A DNA stretch of 64,000 bases from Saccharina japonica (GCA_008828725.1 MEHQ01002830.1:67501-131500), one strand, 5' to 3'; shown: positions 37,344 through 48,614, counted from the stretch's first letter. Numbers and translations: made by a program. The notes: a model not told the origin generated them from the letters alone.

Positions 37344-39006
37344 GTAGGCCGGGTGTATTGGATCCTCCGAAGGTAAATTAACGGGTAATATAAATTGGCG
37401 AGAATTATGTTTTCTGGATGTTATGATAGAGGTATCCACGCATATACACGAATCGCATACTATGCAGTCGTAGGTGAAATTTCGTTGTGAAGTATACGGT
37501 AGAAACAAGTGGGAAAACATGTATGATGGTCGAGAGGCTCAAGGAGTCTAGAGTGGATGGACATTCGAATCTTCAGATGGGAGTAGATGGTAACTTTCGG
37601 CGGGGTATAATTCTCTATGTTTTGCCATCCCAAGTTGACAACAAATATAGGTCTAGCTTGGTGTCGTCCACTCTCTTCCTCGAGCGGAACACCGAGACGT
37701 CCATCAAGCCGTGACCGTTATCCAGCCGACCCTGTGCCGCACGCGATCCAATACTACTGACTGACACGCGCCGGCACCAATTCCGGTAAGGCACGTAAGT
37801 ATATACGGGGCCGCGGGTCGAGAACGAACTAAGGTCCCTTACAGTAATGGGCTATTTACTGTTGCTGTCGGTCGTTGATGCTGGAGGGCACATACGCACG
37901 TACTGATTCCGTAGTTGGAGGCCGTGCGTCTCTTTACAAGAGTGTCCTATCTATGTTGTATTTCCAAACAAATGCGGTGTCAGGGTTTAGAGTTTAGAAA
38001 ATATTGGTGTGCATTTAAACCAAAATGGCCGATGCATCCGAATTGACTGCAGCCACGGCAAGGGGGGTCACTCGTAGGTCGTGTCGTTTCAGCCGAGTCA
38101 GAGCCACTCGGCCGGCCGATTGCGTGTACCTTATTCGTTGGGTTTTTAAGCTTTTCACCTGCTTGTTTTTCCCGTGACATTATGCACTGGTTTGGGATAT
38201 GTTTGTTGTTTTGGGGCCAAACAAATAGCTTGGAAGCAAATATTCGGGGAGGCGCCGTGTCACTTCGCCCAAGTGGCGCACCCGCGGTAGTGAAAATGGC
38301 CGTGTTCTACCCCCTCTACCGTAGCTTCAGTCTAATCCGGGATCATCCGGCCCGCAACGACGACATGTATTCTCGGATTTCCATGTTTTTTCTGTAACTT
38401 CATCACCATTTTGGATCGAAATACAGTGTTTGCGTACGTCGCTGTCAAACGTGTTCTGTGCGACCACGTGCTTATACCATGGGTCGTCAAGGAAAGCGTC
38501 GTAGATAATGTACTCTTACCACCATGTTACCAAATATACACACACAAATAGAGCCAGTACCTGTCGTCAAAGGCCCATCATATACACCACATAGGAGTGA
38601 GTCGTACCCTTCCGTCACGCTCCACCCTCACATATATACGGGCAGTATCTTATCATCAAAGCCCGGGTCGTATCTTAACATCAGCGACTGATCCCGAAGG
38701 AACAGCTTCACGCGTGGCATCCATCATATCAGATCATAACGCCACGCCACATCATATTAAACCCAATCACCGTAGACCAGTATGAAACCCCCACATATCG
38801 GGAAATCAGTATCGAGCAACAGCATACCACAAACATACAGCAGTGGGGATTTCATTTCACAGGGGCGTTACGATAGTTCGGTTCATCGGTCGGCAGTATA
38901 CCCGACGAGCTACAGCAGGATGAGTGATAAACCGCATGACTCGTAAATATTTATTAATGTACCGTAGGAAGTTATAGATAATATGTGCGGGACTTTATAT
39001 TTTCCA
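37344..39006. other. Non-coding upstream region of gene B
   Basis: A family-R-like right end (CCCCTCTACCGTAGC) lies at 38,310. No conserved coding frame was seen. Confidence 0.4.
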
Positions 39007-39152
39007 AGACGACACCAACTAATGTTTGTCGTGAGCATCTGTTGTAGCGTGCAGGTAGGCATAATCCCATGCGGTATTTTTAAAGACGACACCAACTAAT
39101 GTATGTCGAGAGCGCATGTTTTAGCGTATAGTTAGGCATAATCCCATGCGAG
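39007..39152. repeat. Tandem duplication of about 78 bases
   Basis: Two units carry AGACGACACCAACTAATG and AGGCATAATCCCATGCG. Confidence 0.8.
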
Positions 39153-40040
39153 TCGACGACGGAAGAGTGTGCTGGACGCTTCTTCCTATGCCAACACACG
39201 GCAGGTTCCGTAGTGGGGAGGGAAAGGAGCAGCGACAAAATGATGGAATAATACATCGATATATAGATAGGGTAAAAATACCTATGAAAATAACGAACGT
39301 CGACATTGGCCCTAAAGTGGGAACCCAGTGGCCTAACGTATTATAGTGCGCTACCACAATAAAGTGGATGCCAGTGGTATGGCAGGTACGGTATACTGGA
39401 TTGGGATACATCGAGCAGCAGTGTTTGGATGCGACCGCCTAGCACTAACGTGGATCAGATCAGTATAAGTGTATTGATGACGTCATTACGGCCATCAGGG
39501 CCCCTTTACGACATACTGCTTCCCGCTCGACACCCTGCACCACTAGGCTTTCTATCTTGGTATACGGCGTCCACGAGTTCGTTGTGCTTCTTACAAGAAA
39601 GGTAACGTGAGTAAAGAGAAAACCATCGGACCCGGTTTGTCTTTCTTCTTTTCCAAGTTTCAACACACAATGTATGCTCAACATTATATAACAATCAAGC
39701 TATCTAGACGAATGGGCGGGGCATTTGTTTGGACCTGCGAACACTTCAAGCTGGCAAACATTTTGAATTATATCCTTGACGTTACACACCTTACGCAGCA
39801 CCAAGCAGTTCAGGCTGCTGTGGTGTGCAACATGTTTCAGCTGGCAGTATACCTGGTATGGAGTTGCACGTCGCTTACGCAGGACGGCAAGGTTTCTGCC
39901 GCGCGTTCTCTTACCCCTGCAGGATTATACGATCGCCCCCTCTTGTTTGTTTTCGGCAGCATTGTTCAGGAGGACCCACAGGTCTTAAGCACAACAATTT
40001 TCCCCCGCCCTCCGCCTTCACATCCTAGTGTCGAGCAGGG
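39153..40040. other. Upstream region of gene B
   Basis: It ends in a C/T-rich stretch (TTTTCCCCCGCCCTCCGC) and GAGCAG before GGATG, so the last part may be a 5' UTR intron. The open frame at 39,607-40,080 is not kept in unit A. Confidence 0.4.
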
Positions 40041-40390
40041 ATGTCGTCAGTGGTTAGAACCGCTCTCATGGCGATCGTGACCTCGTCGGCATCGGTCACC
40101 ATAGCGTCGGGCATTAATGTGCCGTGTGCAGCAGGGACCAGAGTGTACTCCCTGACCGTGTGGAGCGGCTACTGGCTCGACGGGCTCGTCATGAGATGCA
40201 CCGGTGACAGCGATGAGCAGACCATCCCACCTGGGTTCAACGAACAGCCCGGAGGGGAGAATGCAGAAGGTATATGCGCGGGCACCGAGGGCGTGCGGAG
40301 TATCGAGTGGGGTGTGCCGGATGGACTCTACGGTATGGTCTACCTCAACATCACCTGTCTGGACAACGAAACCTACCATTTCTCGAACGG
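40041..40390 (+). CDS. Gene B exon 1: signal peptide and beta-prism repeats 1-2
   Basis: The ATG lies in GAGCAGGGATG, and the exon ends at GAACGG before GTGAGC (phase 2). It is one codon longer than in gene A; the difference lies in the signal peptide. The sequence from TVWSGYWLDGLVMRC onward is almost unchanged. Confidence 0.85.
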
Positions 40391-43300
40391 GTGAGCAGAG
40401 AAACACGATTGGGGCCTGGGGAGCGGGATAGAATGGAGCTCCAGTGCACAGTCTTGTCAGTGATGTAGCGCATGTGAGCGGCAGAATTGGGACATTGCGT
40501 GTCCAAACAATCGTATAGAAAATTGACTACCGGCCGCTCGAACCTTTACGGTACTCACATAATATAAACACCACTCAGAGTTTCACTGCGATAGTAATCG
40601 TGGTGTTACTCTTGAGCGGGTCAACAGGACGCACTGACGGCTCCCTAATACATTGAGTGGAAGCACAGCGACCAGGGTTAGTTGGGACCAGAACGTTTGA
40701 AAGACGTTCACATGCACGCGGTCGTAGAAATAATGTTGGACACATTAGTCAGTGTTATTTCAACTTGGACTTCCGGTATTTGTTGAGGATGTAAGGAACC
40801 GAGTCGCATGCACAAAAACCCACTCTCAGCATGGCAGCAACGTGCCTGTCAGATCCCGCGAACAGTTAAGAAGGCAGTAAACAGTTTAAGATAAATCTTA
40901 TCATACCAGCACTCTAGCCATCAGCTTTGTCCTGTGAAACCCGCCTCAAATAGGATAAAAACAATCCAGCATCCGGTCGAACCACAAGCCCCACACATAC
41001 CGCCTCCGCGGAATCTAAGACTATACACCAGAGAGCAAGCACCTGGCATATATTTGTTCTAACGATATTGACAAAAGTGTTGGTGTGGCGTGGTACCGCC
41101 CGCACTGTTGGGAAGCGGGTGCCAGATCAACTCATTGACAGGACCCTTTCCTCTCACGCCCAATTTGTTTCAAATGGTCCTGACCGGGCTACCTCCCACA
41201 ACGCCCGCTACGATAGAGGTAGCATTGTTTGGCTGAAACGTATTCTGGGTGGCGGGGATGCTGTTCGTCCCAAAGCCTGCCGGAATTTCACGCTTGTATT
41301 GCAATACTGTTTGTTCTGTACTTCGATCCATATTATGACTTCCTATTAGTGTGGAGGCTCCTCAAATGACCACCCTCCGACAAGATTTGTCGCACCTCCC
41401 TTGTAACTTGCGTCTCACATTGCAAATGGTTTCAATTTACCTCTATGGCCGTTGCCATGGTAGTTTGGTATATTTCCATCGAAGTAAATTCAGCTTTCGT
41501 GGAAGTGATCTTTACATCAATCGAAAGAAAACATGTGAGCGAGGGAAGCTCCCATGGATTCATTGCCTGGTCCACCTTGGTACACCGCCCCGGCCCATTC
41601 CGGTTACCCAGACGAGGAGAAATCACGAATGATATACTAAATACGGTGAAGCGCGCAGCGCACACCCACACTAGACCTGTCCGGTAGACGAAGGCTGTTT
41701 TCAAACAGTATTTTGGCTTCTATGGAATCAAACATTCTTCGCCTCCCTCATGGTGTGCTTACTTTATTTGAAGTAAAAACTTTACTTCCCTGGAAGTCCA
41801 AACGCACTTCCACGAGATTACCTCCAAAAGGTTAATAATGTGGTGGACCCTAAACCGTAGATTAACGCTCATCAATTCTTGTTCGCAGAATTGACACGCT
41901 TTGATATGGGGACCGAATGTATCTCAACCTTTGCCGCAATAACATAGATGGTATACCCTAAGCCGTATATGTAGTAGTACCGCCTCCTTGCGTCATGGTC
42001 TCGATATGCTTGTACGTTTTGGTTTCGGTTCTTCATGTGTTCTGGTTTTTTGTCATCAGTTTCAATACGCAATATCATGCATTTCGTCATGCTTTGCAGT
42101 GCATGTATCCGCCCCTCTTTTCGTCCCTGAACTGTGTTGCGCTTTCAAGTAAAAACTATGATTTCTGGAACGTAACAAGCAGTCACAGCGTTTTCTGCGA
42201 GGCAGATCAGTATGTGCAAGGCATTTCGTACACTCTCGTCTCCCCGGAAAAGAGCAGCTACCCGTACTACCTAACCAGCGTGGATTTCATGTGCTCATCT
42301 TCTACACTCGGTGAGTGCAACAGACGCATGCATGATGCGGTAGTAAGAGATGCACGGAGGTTTTGAAGGCTATCGTGACGTTTCGTGAAAGAGTTTTCCC
42401 TCGCCCGACAGCTGGTTATGACATACACTGAATGTGCAATCCAAAGAGGAAAAACCCCCATTTCTGGTGCCTTCAGCGGTCGGGGAGGCTGACCTCGCAC
42501 CTGTTGGGGTCCTACCTCTTGCCTGCCGCGAGTAAGAGACGCATCAAGTGGGCCCTTTTTGCTGTGCAAATATGGTCTGAAGAAAATGTCTAGTTAGCGT
42601 GATCACTCACTTCTGGACGCGGGTCGACGACGGAGGAAAGAGCTTAACAGCTATCGCCATAAATATGGAAAAACCAAAATATCACGTGGGGAAGGCGGGA
42701 AGTGTTCAGTTTATTGACCCAGGGTCTGTCTGACAAAAGGGAGGTTGTCGAGGAAGTAGGCCTAAGAGAATATATGGAAATAATCCACAGCAATGATATC
42801 CAACCGGTCCAGGTACACATTGTAACAAATATGTGCTGTAGCATGCAAATATTCTATATTGGTACTGCATCGATATCGAGTCGGTTTACAAATGAGAACT
42901 CGCGGTGACTATGAAAGGTTTTGTCTGACGACATTGACTTTATCATCGTGACACGCGCGACATGAACAACCAACAGTCCATGTCCACGGCGGTTGTACGA
43001 AAGTGGATGGTTTCTCCTCGGGCTGTACAATCGCGGCCCTCGGATAACGAACCAAGATTCTGGCCCAAGACATAAGTATAAGGGAATTAGCCAACAATAG
43101 GTATACTTACGCACGTTTAGCCATGTATAGATACACTGCGTAATATACACCGGACACGGCTTCCTGGCCCGCCTGATATTGGACCTGCGCTCGATTGTAC
43201 CTAGAAATGGCTCAACGTGCGTAGGTACACCTATTCTCGGCTGCTCATTCCACGTATCACATATATTTTTCTTCAAGAGTACCTATAAATGGCTCACACG

Positions 43301-46300
43301 ACCCCTTTTTGGTAACTGAAATATACACAGACGGCCACACCAGATGCCGGGGCTGTCGACCAGCCGACCGTACCTGTCAACCAGATGTGATATTAGTCGT
43401 CTGGGCCAAATGTCCTTAATGGGTGTGATCGTGATGCGGAGAAACAGCAATGACGAGTGTTTACATGCGATTAAACGATTTTTGTACACTTCACCCGATG
43501 ACAAATAAAATGACCGACACCGCAGGTGCTTCCACATATAAATTAAATTATCACCGAACAGGTCTATTGGTTCCTTCTAACATTGGGTAGTTCGTCCGTG
43601 GAATAGCCCCGCCAGCGTGCCAAACATGTTTGTCGGACGAAACGTTGTTTTCCTAGCGGAGCACACTACCGCGACGACATCGCCCGAAGTAAAGAAGGCT
43701 TGACTTTGAGGCGGGTGTCGGAATCATTGCACTCCCGGTCAATCGGCTATCTTGCTATGACATGCAACGTAAACAGCGCACGCCCCTCTTTGAACAATAA
43801 ACAGAGGGCCTGACACGACATGACGGTAATACGAACAAATCCAGATCCAATCTGCACGCACTGCAGCGGTGACACAAGGTTGAAGGTCGACGGAGATCAG
43901 CCGGAATTCTGCGAGTTGCCCATTTGCTCAGAGACGGAGTGCTGCGAACCGAAGGGTAAGTGGGTGGTGCGTGCCGCGGTACGTATGGCCCTAGCATCAA
44001 ACCACTCTGCACCATAATTACTGTGGACCACTACTATGATAAAGGGACGGATTGTATATTAGAATAGAATAAATATCGGTCACTATATGATCCGATAGAG
44101 TGGTTTTGAATAGGATTTAACACGCTCACTTTGAGGAGCTCCACAAGTACAGACAGGTGTTCGGATACGGGTATATTGCGCAGGTTATGGCCGAAACGTT
44201 GTGGGAATGACAAATGCTTTTTATCTAATCCCGACTGAATTTCATTTTAGGGTGCAACATATTCAGTAGCATACACAGAGCCGGTCGCCCCGGTAGACTA
44301 ATGATCAGCTTCAATGGCTACGAGCAGAAATACTCAAGTTCAAATCCCGCCTTGATGAGGTTTTGGCTTTATTTTGAAACATTTAAAGGAACCAAATTGC
44401 TGAGAGCGCCTTCGGGGCGTGGGTAGGCGGAATCCGACGCAATTTGACGAGGAAAGAAAGCGCTAAAACCTTCTTGCGAAAAAAATGCAAGGCACACGCC
44501 GTAGTGAGGAGGGGGAAGAAGAGCCTACTTATTGACCCCGGGTCTGAGTCACGACTAAAAGGATAGAAAGAAACGAAAGAGGTAGATACATAATTTGGAT
44601 GAATAAAACACAAAGACTAAACAGACCAGCCATGGGACGGTTTATCGGATATCACTTTTGTTTTCCTTTTCAATCAGTTTTTGGGTGAGATATACAGCTC
44701 ATCTGGGGAGGAGCCCAAGTAAAAATCCACTGGTACGTCTTACGCAAACATCATCATGCTTTAATACAACGATCCTAAATCTCAGTCAGGTACGTAAAAC
44801 CCTAGTATATGTTATATTGCGTGTGACAGGGGTTGAACGGTGTCGAATACGTCGTGGTATCGAGACCTAAAAACCCGATGCCAATGATGGTTTATTGGTA
44901 GTTATTCAGTTCCGTCCACAAAACAGTGAAGCACGTCTGGTCAAAAACACCAGCTCTTGCCGAACAAGGCTAAGGAATAGTGTTTGAAGGTCATTGTAGC
45001 ATTACAGGTCGTACATTACCTGACGCATGAAACGGTCGACGTAGCACGTGTGAGCTGAAACGCTTTCAGAATGACGTTGGCCCTTAACCCCACATCATCT
45101 GGATTTCATTATTGTGTTGCAGTATGTTTCGTGTTTATATTTAAGGCTTAATGTAATGGCATTGTTGGTCGGGTAGCTTGTTATGTCGTTCCATCTGTGG
45201 TTAGTTCCAGGGCGCGGTTTGTATAGCTCCTCAAGTGACCACTCTGCGAAAACAAAACATACATAATGCCCCTCTACCGTAGCAGGCACCACCAGCACGG
45301 TACCTTCGGTACTCTCATGAACGGCGCTGGGGGATACCGGTCAGGTTGGGCGTATGGGGTACTCTGAGATACTGTGGTGAACCGAGTCATTTGATCAAAG
45401 CGCGTTCGTACACCCTGAGGCGCTGCTGTTCTGGCCGATTAATAGTTATTATGTATCCTGTGCACCTCCTGGTTCGGCAGTGTGCTCGACAGTGGCGAAT
45501 GAGAAAGTGGCCTACTCGAATTACGGTATAGGCCTTCGGTTGAAATTGCGTAATATCACAAGTAGCACTTATAATAGCTGCACACGTCTTAAGTGCGCCA
45601 CACGCGCAGCTTTCGAGGGATGGCGTGAGGGATGGCGTCCAATGAGGTAACGGGCCTTGTTGTATTCTATAATACTATGTAGGACATGACATTGTTGTAT
45701 TCTATAATACTATGTAGGACATGACATGCTTTGTGAAAACCATTTGTAGTGCCAACTACAACTTTATTTGTCGGGATCTTCTCCCGTTGCCGAGCGTGCG
45801 AGATCGCTAGTTCGCCGATATCGGCGGTAGTAGTAGACGAGTACTGCCGCGAGAATGCCGGCCCCGCCGATCAATACGCGAATGTCCGTACCGGCGGTTA
45901 CTTTGGAACGACATTTAATGGACGGCCTATTGAGAACGGCCATGAAGCGGTGGAGGTGGACGCGTGTTACGATAGAGGCAGCACGTTTCTGCTGAAATTG
46001 TTCTGAGTGGTCGGGCTCCTTTGGGGCCCGAATTAACGAGTATAAAATAAATTCAATTCGGAAAAAATAAAACTCAAATTCGCTTTTCATTGCTCATCAC
46101 ACGCACCAGCTCCAAATAATACGCCTCAAGATCCTAATCTTTGGTGCTGGTGCGTGGGTTGACCAATGAAAAGCGAATTTCAATATTTTTGTTTCCAAAT
46201 TGTTTTTTTTTTCATCTTCGTTAAAACGGGACATTTACCCTAAATCGTCGCACGTTCGGTCTTGTATGGCAATATTGTTCAGTTTCTGCTCAGGCCTTGG

Positions 46301-48068
46301 GACCGGCCATCGGGTAGCACTTTCAGTTTTCTCCCAAATCAATCTTCGAGTGAGGTATAGCGGTCCTCGAATGGCAACCCTCACACAAAAAATGGTGTAC
46401 GTTTACCGTAGCATGCGTTGGTAGTGACCTTTTTTTTCTGAGCTCCTCGCGCTGGGAGCTCAACAAATAATTCCGCATCCGAAACATCACTTCGCAGAAA
46501 ATTGTTCGTGAAACCCGACAAAGCGTGTTTCCAGGTATGAGCCCACACTATACAACAACGGTGGGAATGAGGAGCGCGACAGACGCCTGCAAGTGGTCAA
46601 GCTGCTAACTGCATTGAGCTACCGTGTTGGTGGTTCTGTTTTTTTCGCTTTGTTCCTACGGTCGATGTTGATTGGATCATTTTGTATTTCAAGCGATTTA
46701 CGTCAGCACAAACCCTTTTGTTTTCATAGACAGATCTGAGTTGGTGGGTGTGCGTTGTGGGTGAGAGGGTTACTGGATGGGTGGGTTGGTCCCTGAGCTG
46801 GTTGTCCCACTATCGCCAACACAATCCACCAACAACATTTCGGTTTAAGCGATGTGTATCTGCGAAACGTCCTTGTACAGTGGTGAGTGATCGCCGAGGT
46901 GTCGGTGTTTGTAGCGGAAAATACGAAAACGGGTACGTACCACCTGCTGAAACCACAAACACCACTAGGACCAGCACAACCAGGATAGGACTATTGCCAG
47001 AGTGGGCATCTTCGATATAGCTACTAGTGGTGGTCGTGCCGGTGGTGGTGTTTGGTGGTGGTGGTGTTGGTTTGTGATCGTGATTGAGGGCATCACTCCC
47101 GGCAGCTTGAGCGGAGGGTTGAATACTACATTCCAGTGACAACTGCCACTGGTAACCAGGTGGCTAGGACAGTCATTATCGCTTACCTCTCCCATCTCGG
47201 CACGGCTTTCGACAAGAGCAGTACAGGACGGTGCGCATGAATAGCGGGCGTCTATCAGTCTCGAGCACGTCTGAATCGGTTACGTGTACGCGTCGCACGC
47301 CAAAACAAAGCAAACCGAACGGACGAGTGACCAGGGACGGACAAACCTCATTAGTAAGGATTGGTTAAATAACGGCACGCCGTGGGCACTTTTCATACCA
47401 GTTTTTTATCCGTTTGTGTCGATCGTGTACCCCCGCGTGTCCACACCGATACACACATGACTCCTTACGATATAAGATAATATTTGGATGCTCGTCGGCC
47501 TCCGACCTCCTCGCATCAACCGCTCCTCATTAAAAACGATAAGCCTGGAGTTTAAACATCGTAGTAACCAGCATCTGCTTACTCGAGAAGCTCAACCGGC
47601 CAAACAAGTTTCAGTTGAGAAACGTGTAACCGTGTACAGTAGGATGAGTCCGAATGCCCCTGAGTGTAAACCCCTCTCAAGCGTTGAGCACGAAATAGGA
47701 ATTGGTGCCGGCTACGACACACGTACATACCAGGTACCAAGGTAGGTTTGTTGATCGGCACCGTGCACCCCCCACCCTCGTGATCTTAATCGAGCTCTAA
47801 TTGAACAGCTCCAGCTAACTATTTCACCGCCTTGATCCGCGTGTCGGTTCATCCTCTGGCCGCATGAAATGCAGATGACGAAGGTTCGGAGTACATCATA
47901 ATGTCCGTCGTAATCGGCGTCGTTTCCACTGTGGTCGCGGCCGTGATCGTTTCGGGTAGCGCGTGGATGGTCAACAAGGTCAAGCAAGAATACGATACCA
48001 CCGGGGGGGTAGAATCGTTTCACGTGGAGGACCGGGCAGACCTCAAACAACTTTCGAGTGGCTCATAG
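40041..48068 (+). CDS. Receptor-like type I membrane protein, beta-prism ectodomain, gene B (4 exons)
   Basis: Joining 40041-40390, 42060-42310, 43845-43955 and 47875-48068 gives 301 residues. The layout is that of gene A: signal peptide (about 1-24), Cys-bracketed repeats starting at C29, Cys-rich module, helix (MSVVIGVVSTVVAAVIVSGS) and a tail ending ADLKQLSSGS. Every exon keeps its frame, splice borders and phases (2, 1, 1). Exons 2-4 have exactly the lengths seen in gene A, while the introns (1,669, 1,534 and 3,919 bases) differ greatly from A (3,604, 1,601 and 2,396). This contrast argues that both copies are genes under selection. The tail has a Tyr (KQEY) where gene A has Asn. Its position in unit B matches gene A in unit A, so the two are tandem paralogs. 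Whether both are expressed cannot be told from the sequence. Confidence 0.82.
40391..42059 (+). other. Intron 1 of gene B
   Basis: It contains the ancestral family R element at 41,207-41,412 and aligns with the right half of intron 1 of gene A (17,215-18,783). No gene lies inside. Confidence 0.6.
41207..41412. mobile_element. TIR element family R, copy in intron 1 of gene B
   Basis: Starts GCTACGATAGAGGTAGC and ends near CACCTCCCTTGTAAC. Same insertion as 17,883-18,117. Confidence 0.55.
42060..42310 (+). CDS. Gene B exon 2: linker and beta-prism repeat 3
   Basis: The acceptor is TTTTTTGTCATCAG and the donor is ACTCG before GTGAGT. The C117 of gene A is absent here. Instead there are cysteines in the linker after HALQ and SSLN, so the disulfide pattern of the linker probably differs between paralogs. 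Confidence 0.83.
42610..42790 (+). repeat. 3' fragment of tRNA-derived SINE, gene B
   Basis: Counterpart of 19,335-19,520; it carries GTCGACGACGGAGGAAAG and ATTGACCCAGGGTCTG. Confidence 0.5.
43845..43955 (+). CDS. Gene B exon 3: Cys-rich module
   Basis: The exon is 111 bases, phase 1 to phase 1, with all six cysteines in the spacing of gene A. The donor is GAAGG before GTAAGT, and the acceptor AAATCCAG is conserved. Confidence 0.78.
44283..44590 (+). repeat. tRNA-derived SINE, copy 2
   Basis: It is the same insertion as at 21,073, carried through the duplication. The B-box-like part reads AAGTTCAAATCCCGCC, closer to a real tRNA B box than copy 1. Confidence 0.75.
45660..45726. repeat. Perfect tandem repeat
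   Basis: Two identical units of about 35 bases (TTGTATTCTATAATACTATG then TAGGACATGACA). Unit A has one copy, so it is recent. Confidence 0.9.
45775..45930. other. Conserved island in intron 3, gene B
   Basis: Partner of 22,440-22,650. Here the - strand reading gives a hydrophobic stretch IRVLIGGAGILAAVLVYYY followed by RRYRRTS, which looks like a membrane helix. The match in unit A is less hydrophobic. Differences are spread over all codon positions. Confidence 0.4.
45960..46425. mobile_element. TIR element family R, insertion specific to gene B, carrying a nested foldback
   Basis: It begins CGCGTGTTACGATAGAGGC and ends TACCGTAGCATGCG. Gene A lacks it between GCTAGAGGTGATG and CTGAGCTCCTCGCGC. 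Without the nested foldback it would be about 280 bases. Confidence 0.65.
46040..46210. mobile_element. Foldback element nested in family R
   Basis: The inner arms AAATTCGCTTTTCATTG (46,077) and its exact complement (46,164-46,180) continue inward with CACACGCACCAGC and outward with CAATTYGGAAA. The total inverted arm is about 60 bases around a loop of about 45. It carries no gene. Confidence 0.75.
46567..47533. mobile_element. Block present only in gene B intron 3, candidate TIR element
   Basis: Gene A reads from CACACTATA straight on at this point. The block begins and ends with inverted AATGAGGAGCG (11 bases). On its - strand, 47,142 to about 46,930, an open frame encodes a Pro/Thr-rich stalk (TTTGTTTTSS) and a hydrophobic SPILVVLVLVVFVVSAG segment. 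GGAGAG before GTAAGC at about 47,195 looks like a donor, but the phases do not join. The block could be cargo of a transposon or the relic of another membrane protein exon. Confidence 0.4.
47875..48068 (+). CDS. Gene B exon 4: transmembrane helix and cytoplasmic tail
   Basis: The acceptor is CATGAAATGCAG, the same as in gene A. The exon encodes the helix, the stop-transfer residues NKVK and a 31-residue tail, ending in TAG. The conserved downstream frame begins only a few bases after this stop. Confidence 0.83.
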
Positions 48069-48327
48069 GGAAAGTGCCAATGGTTTTATACACTTCAGGT
48101 GTTTCTTAGGGGGCTTGTCCAACGTTTTGAACGGTCTCGGCCGTCTTCGAGCTGGCACTTTAGTACGTTGCACTCGGAACAAATACGGAAGCAAGCTTGC
48201 CAACGAAAACAACCGGTGCACGGTAGAAGCGGAAATGCGTGCTCTAGGTAACGGAGAAGCAACGTCCAAGTTGAAACGTTCTGCGCGTTTACTGGGCGAA
48301 AGCGCCAATCACTATGTGATTCTATGA
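48058..48327 (+). CDS. Possible extra C-terminal exon or small ORF after gene B
   Basis: The frame is open from 48,058 to a TGA at 48,325-48,327 and starts inside the last codons of gene B in another frame. It encodes a basic, Cys-poor segment with FLGGLSNVLNGLGRLRAGT and SKLKRSARLLGES. TTTCTTAG before GGGGCTTG is conserved in both units and would be an acceptor in phase 1, but the only matching donor (TCGA before GTGGCT) would give a 52-base intron. I therefore call it possible only. Simple 3' UTR conservation is the main alternative. Confidence 0.3.
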   Translation: MAHRESANGFIHFRCFLGGLSNVLNGLGRLRAGTLVRCTRNKYGSKLANENNRCTVEAEMRALGNGEATSKLKRSARLLGESANHYVIL

Positions 48328-48614
48328 GAGATGGAAGGTGAATTTCCTGGCGGACGGGGGCAGGATTGAGCCGTGTTGCATAGAGGTGGCACTTTGAGAA
48401 ACGTGCACATTTTGTCTAGTGACGGGTGGCACCTTGCCATGGGAGCCGTCTATCAGCTTGGCACGCCAATGTATAGTGTTTTGTAAGAGGGTTATGTTGT
48501 GTACCCTTAACGACTCGTCGGGCTTGGCGTGTCGTGATGTTTCGAAGTCGGACTTTGGGGCGAGATATTATGCTCCCGTCGTGTAAAAATCTCTGTGTAT
48601 ATTAGATGCAGCCC

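Larger units (their letters stand above)
43956..47874 (+). other. Intron 3 of gene B
   Basis: It is 1.5 kb longer than in gene A because of a family R insertion with a nested foldback (45,960-46,425) and a block at 46,567-47,533. It also holds the SINE, a tandem repeat at 45,660-45,726 and the conserved island. Confidence 0.6.

Noticed and set aside
36941-37520. Long - strand frames with repeated RRRRK and AAGEK motifs
   Set aside because: They follow directly from the palindrome array and are not a protein repeat under selection as far as I can see.
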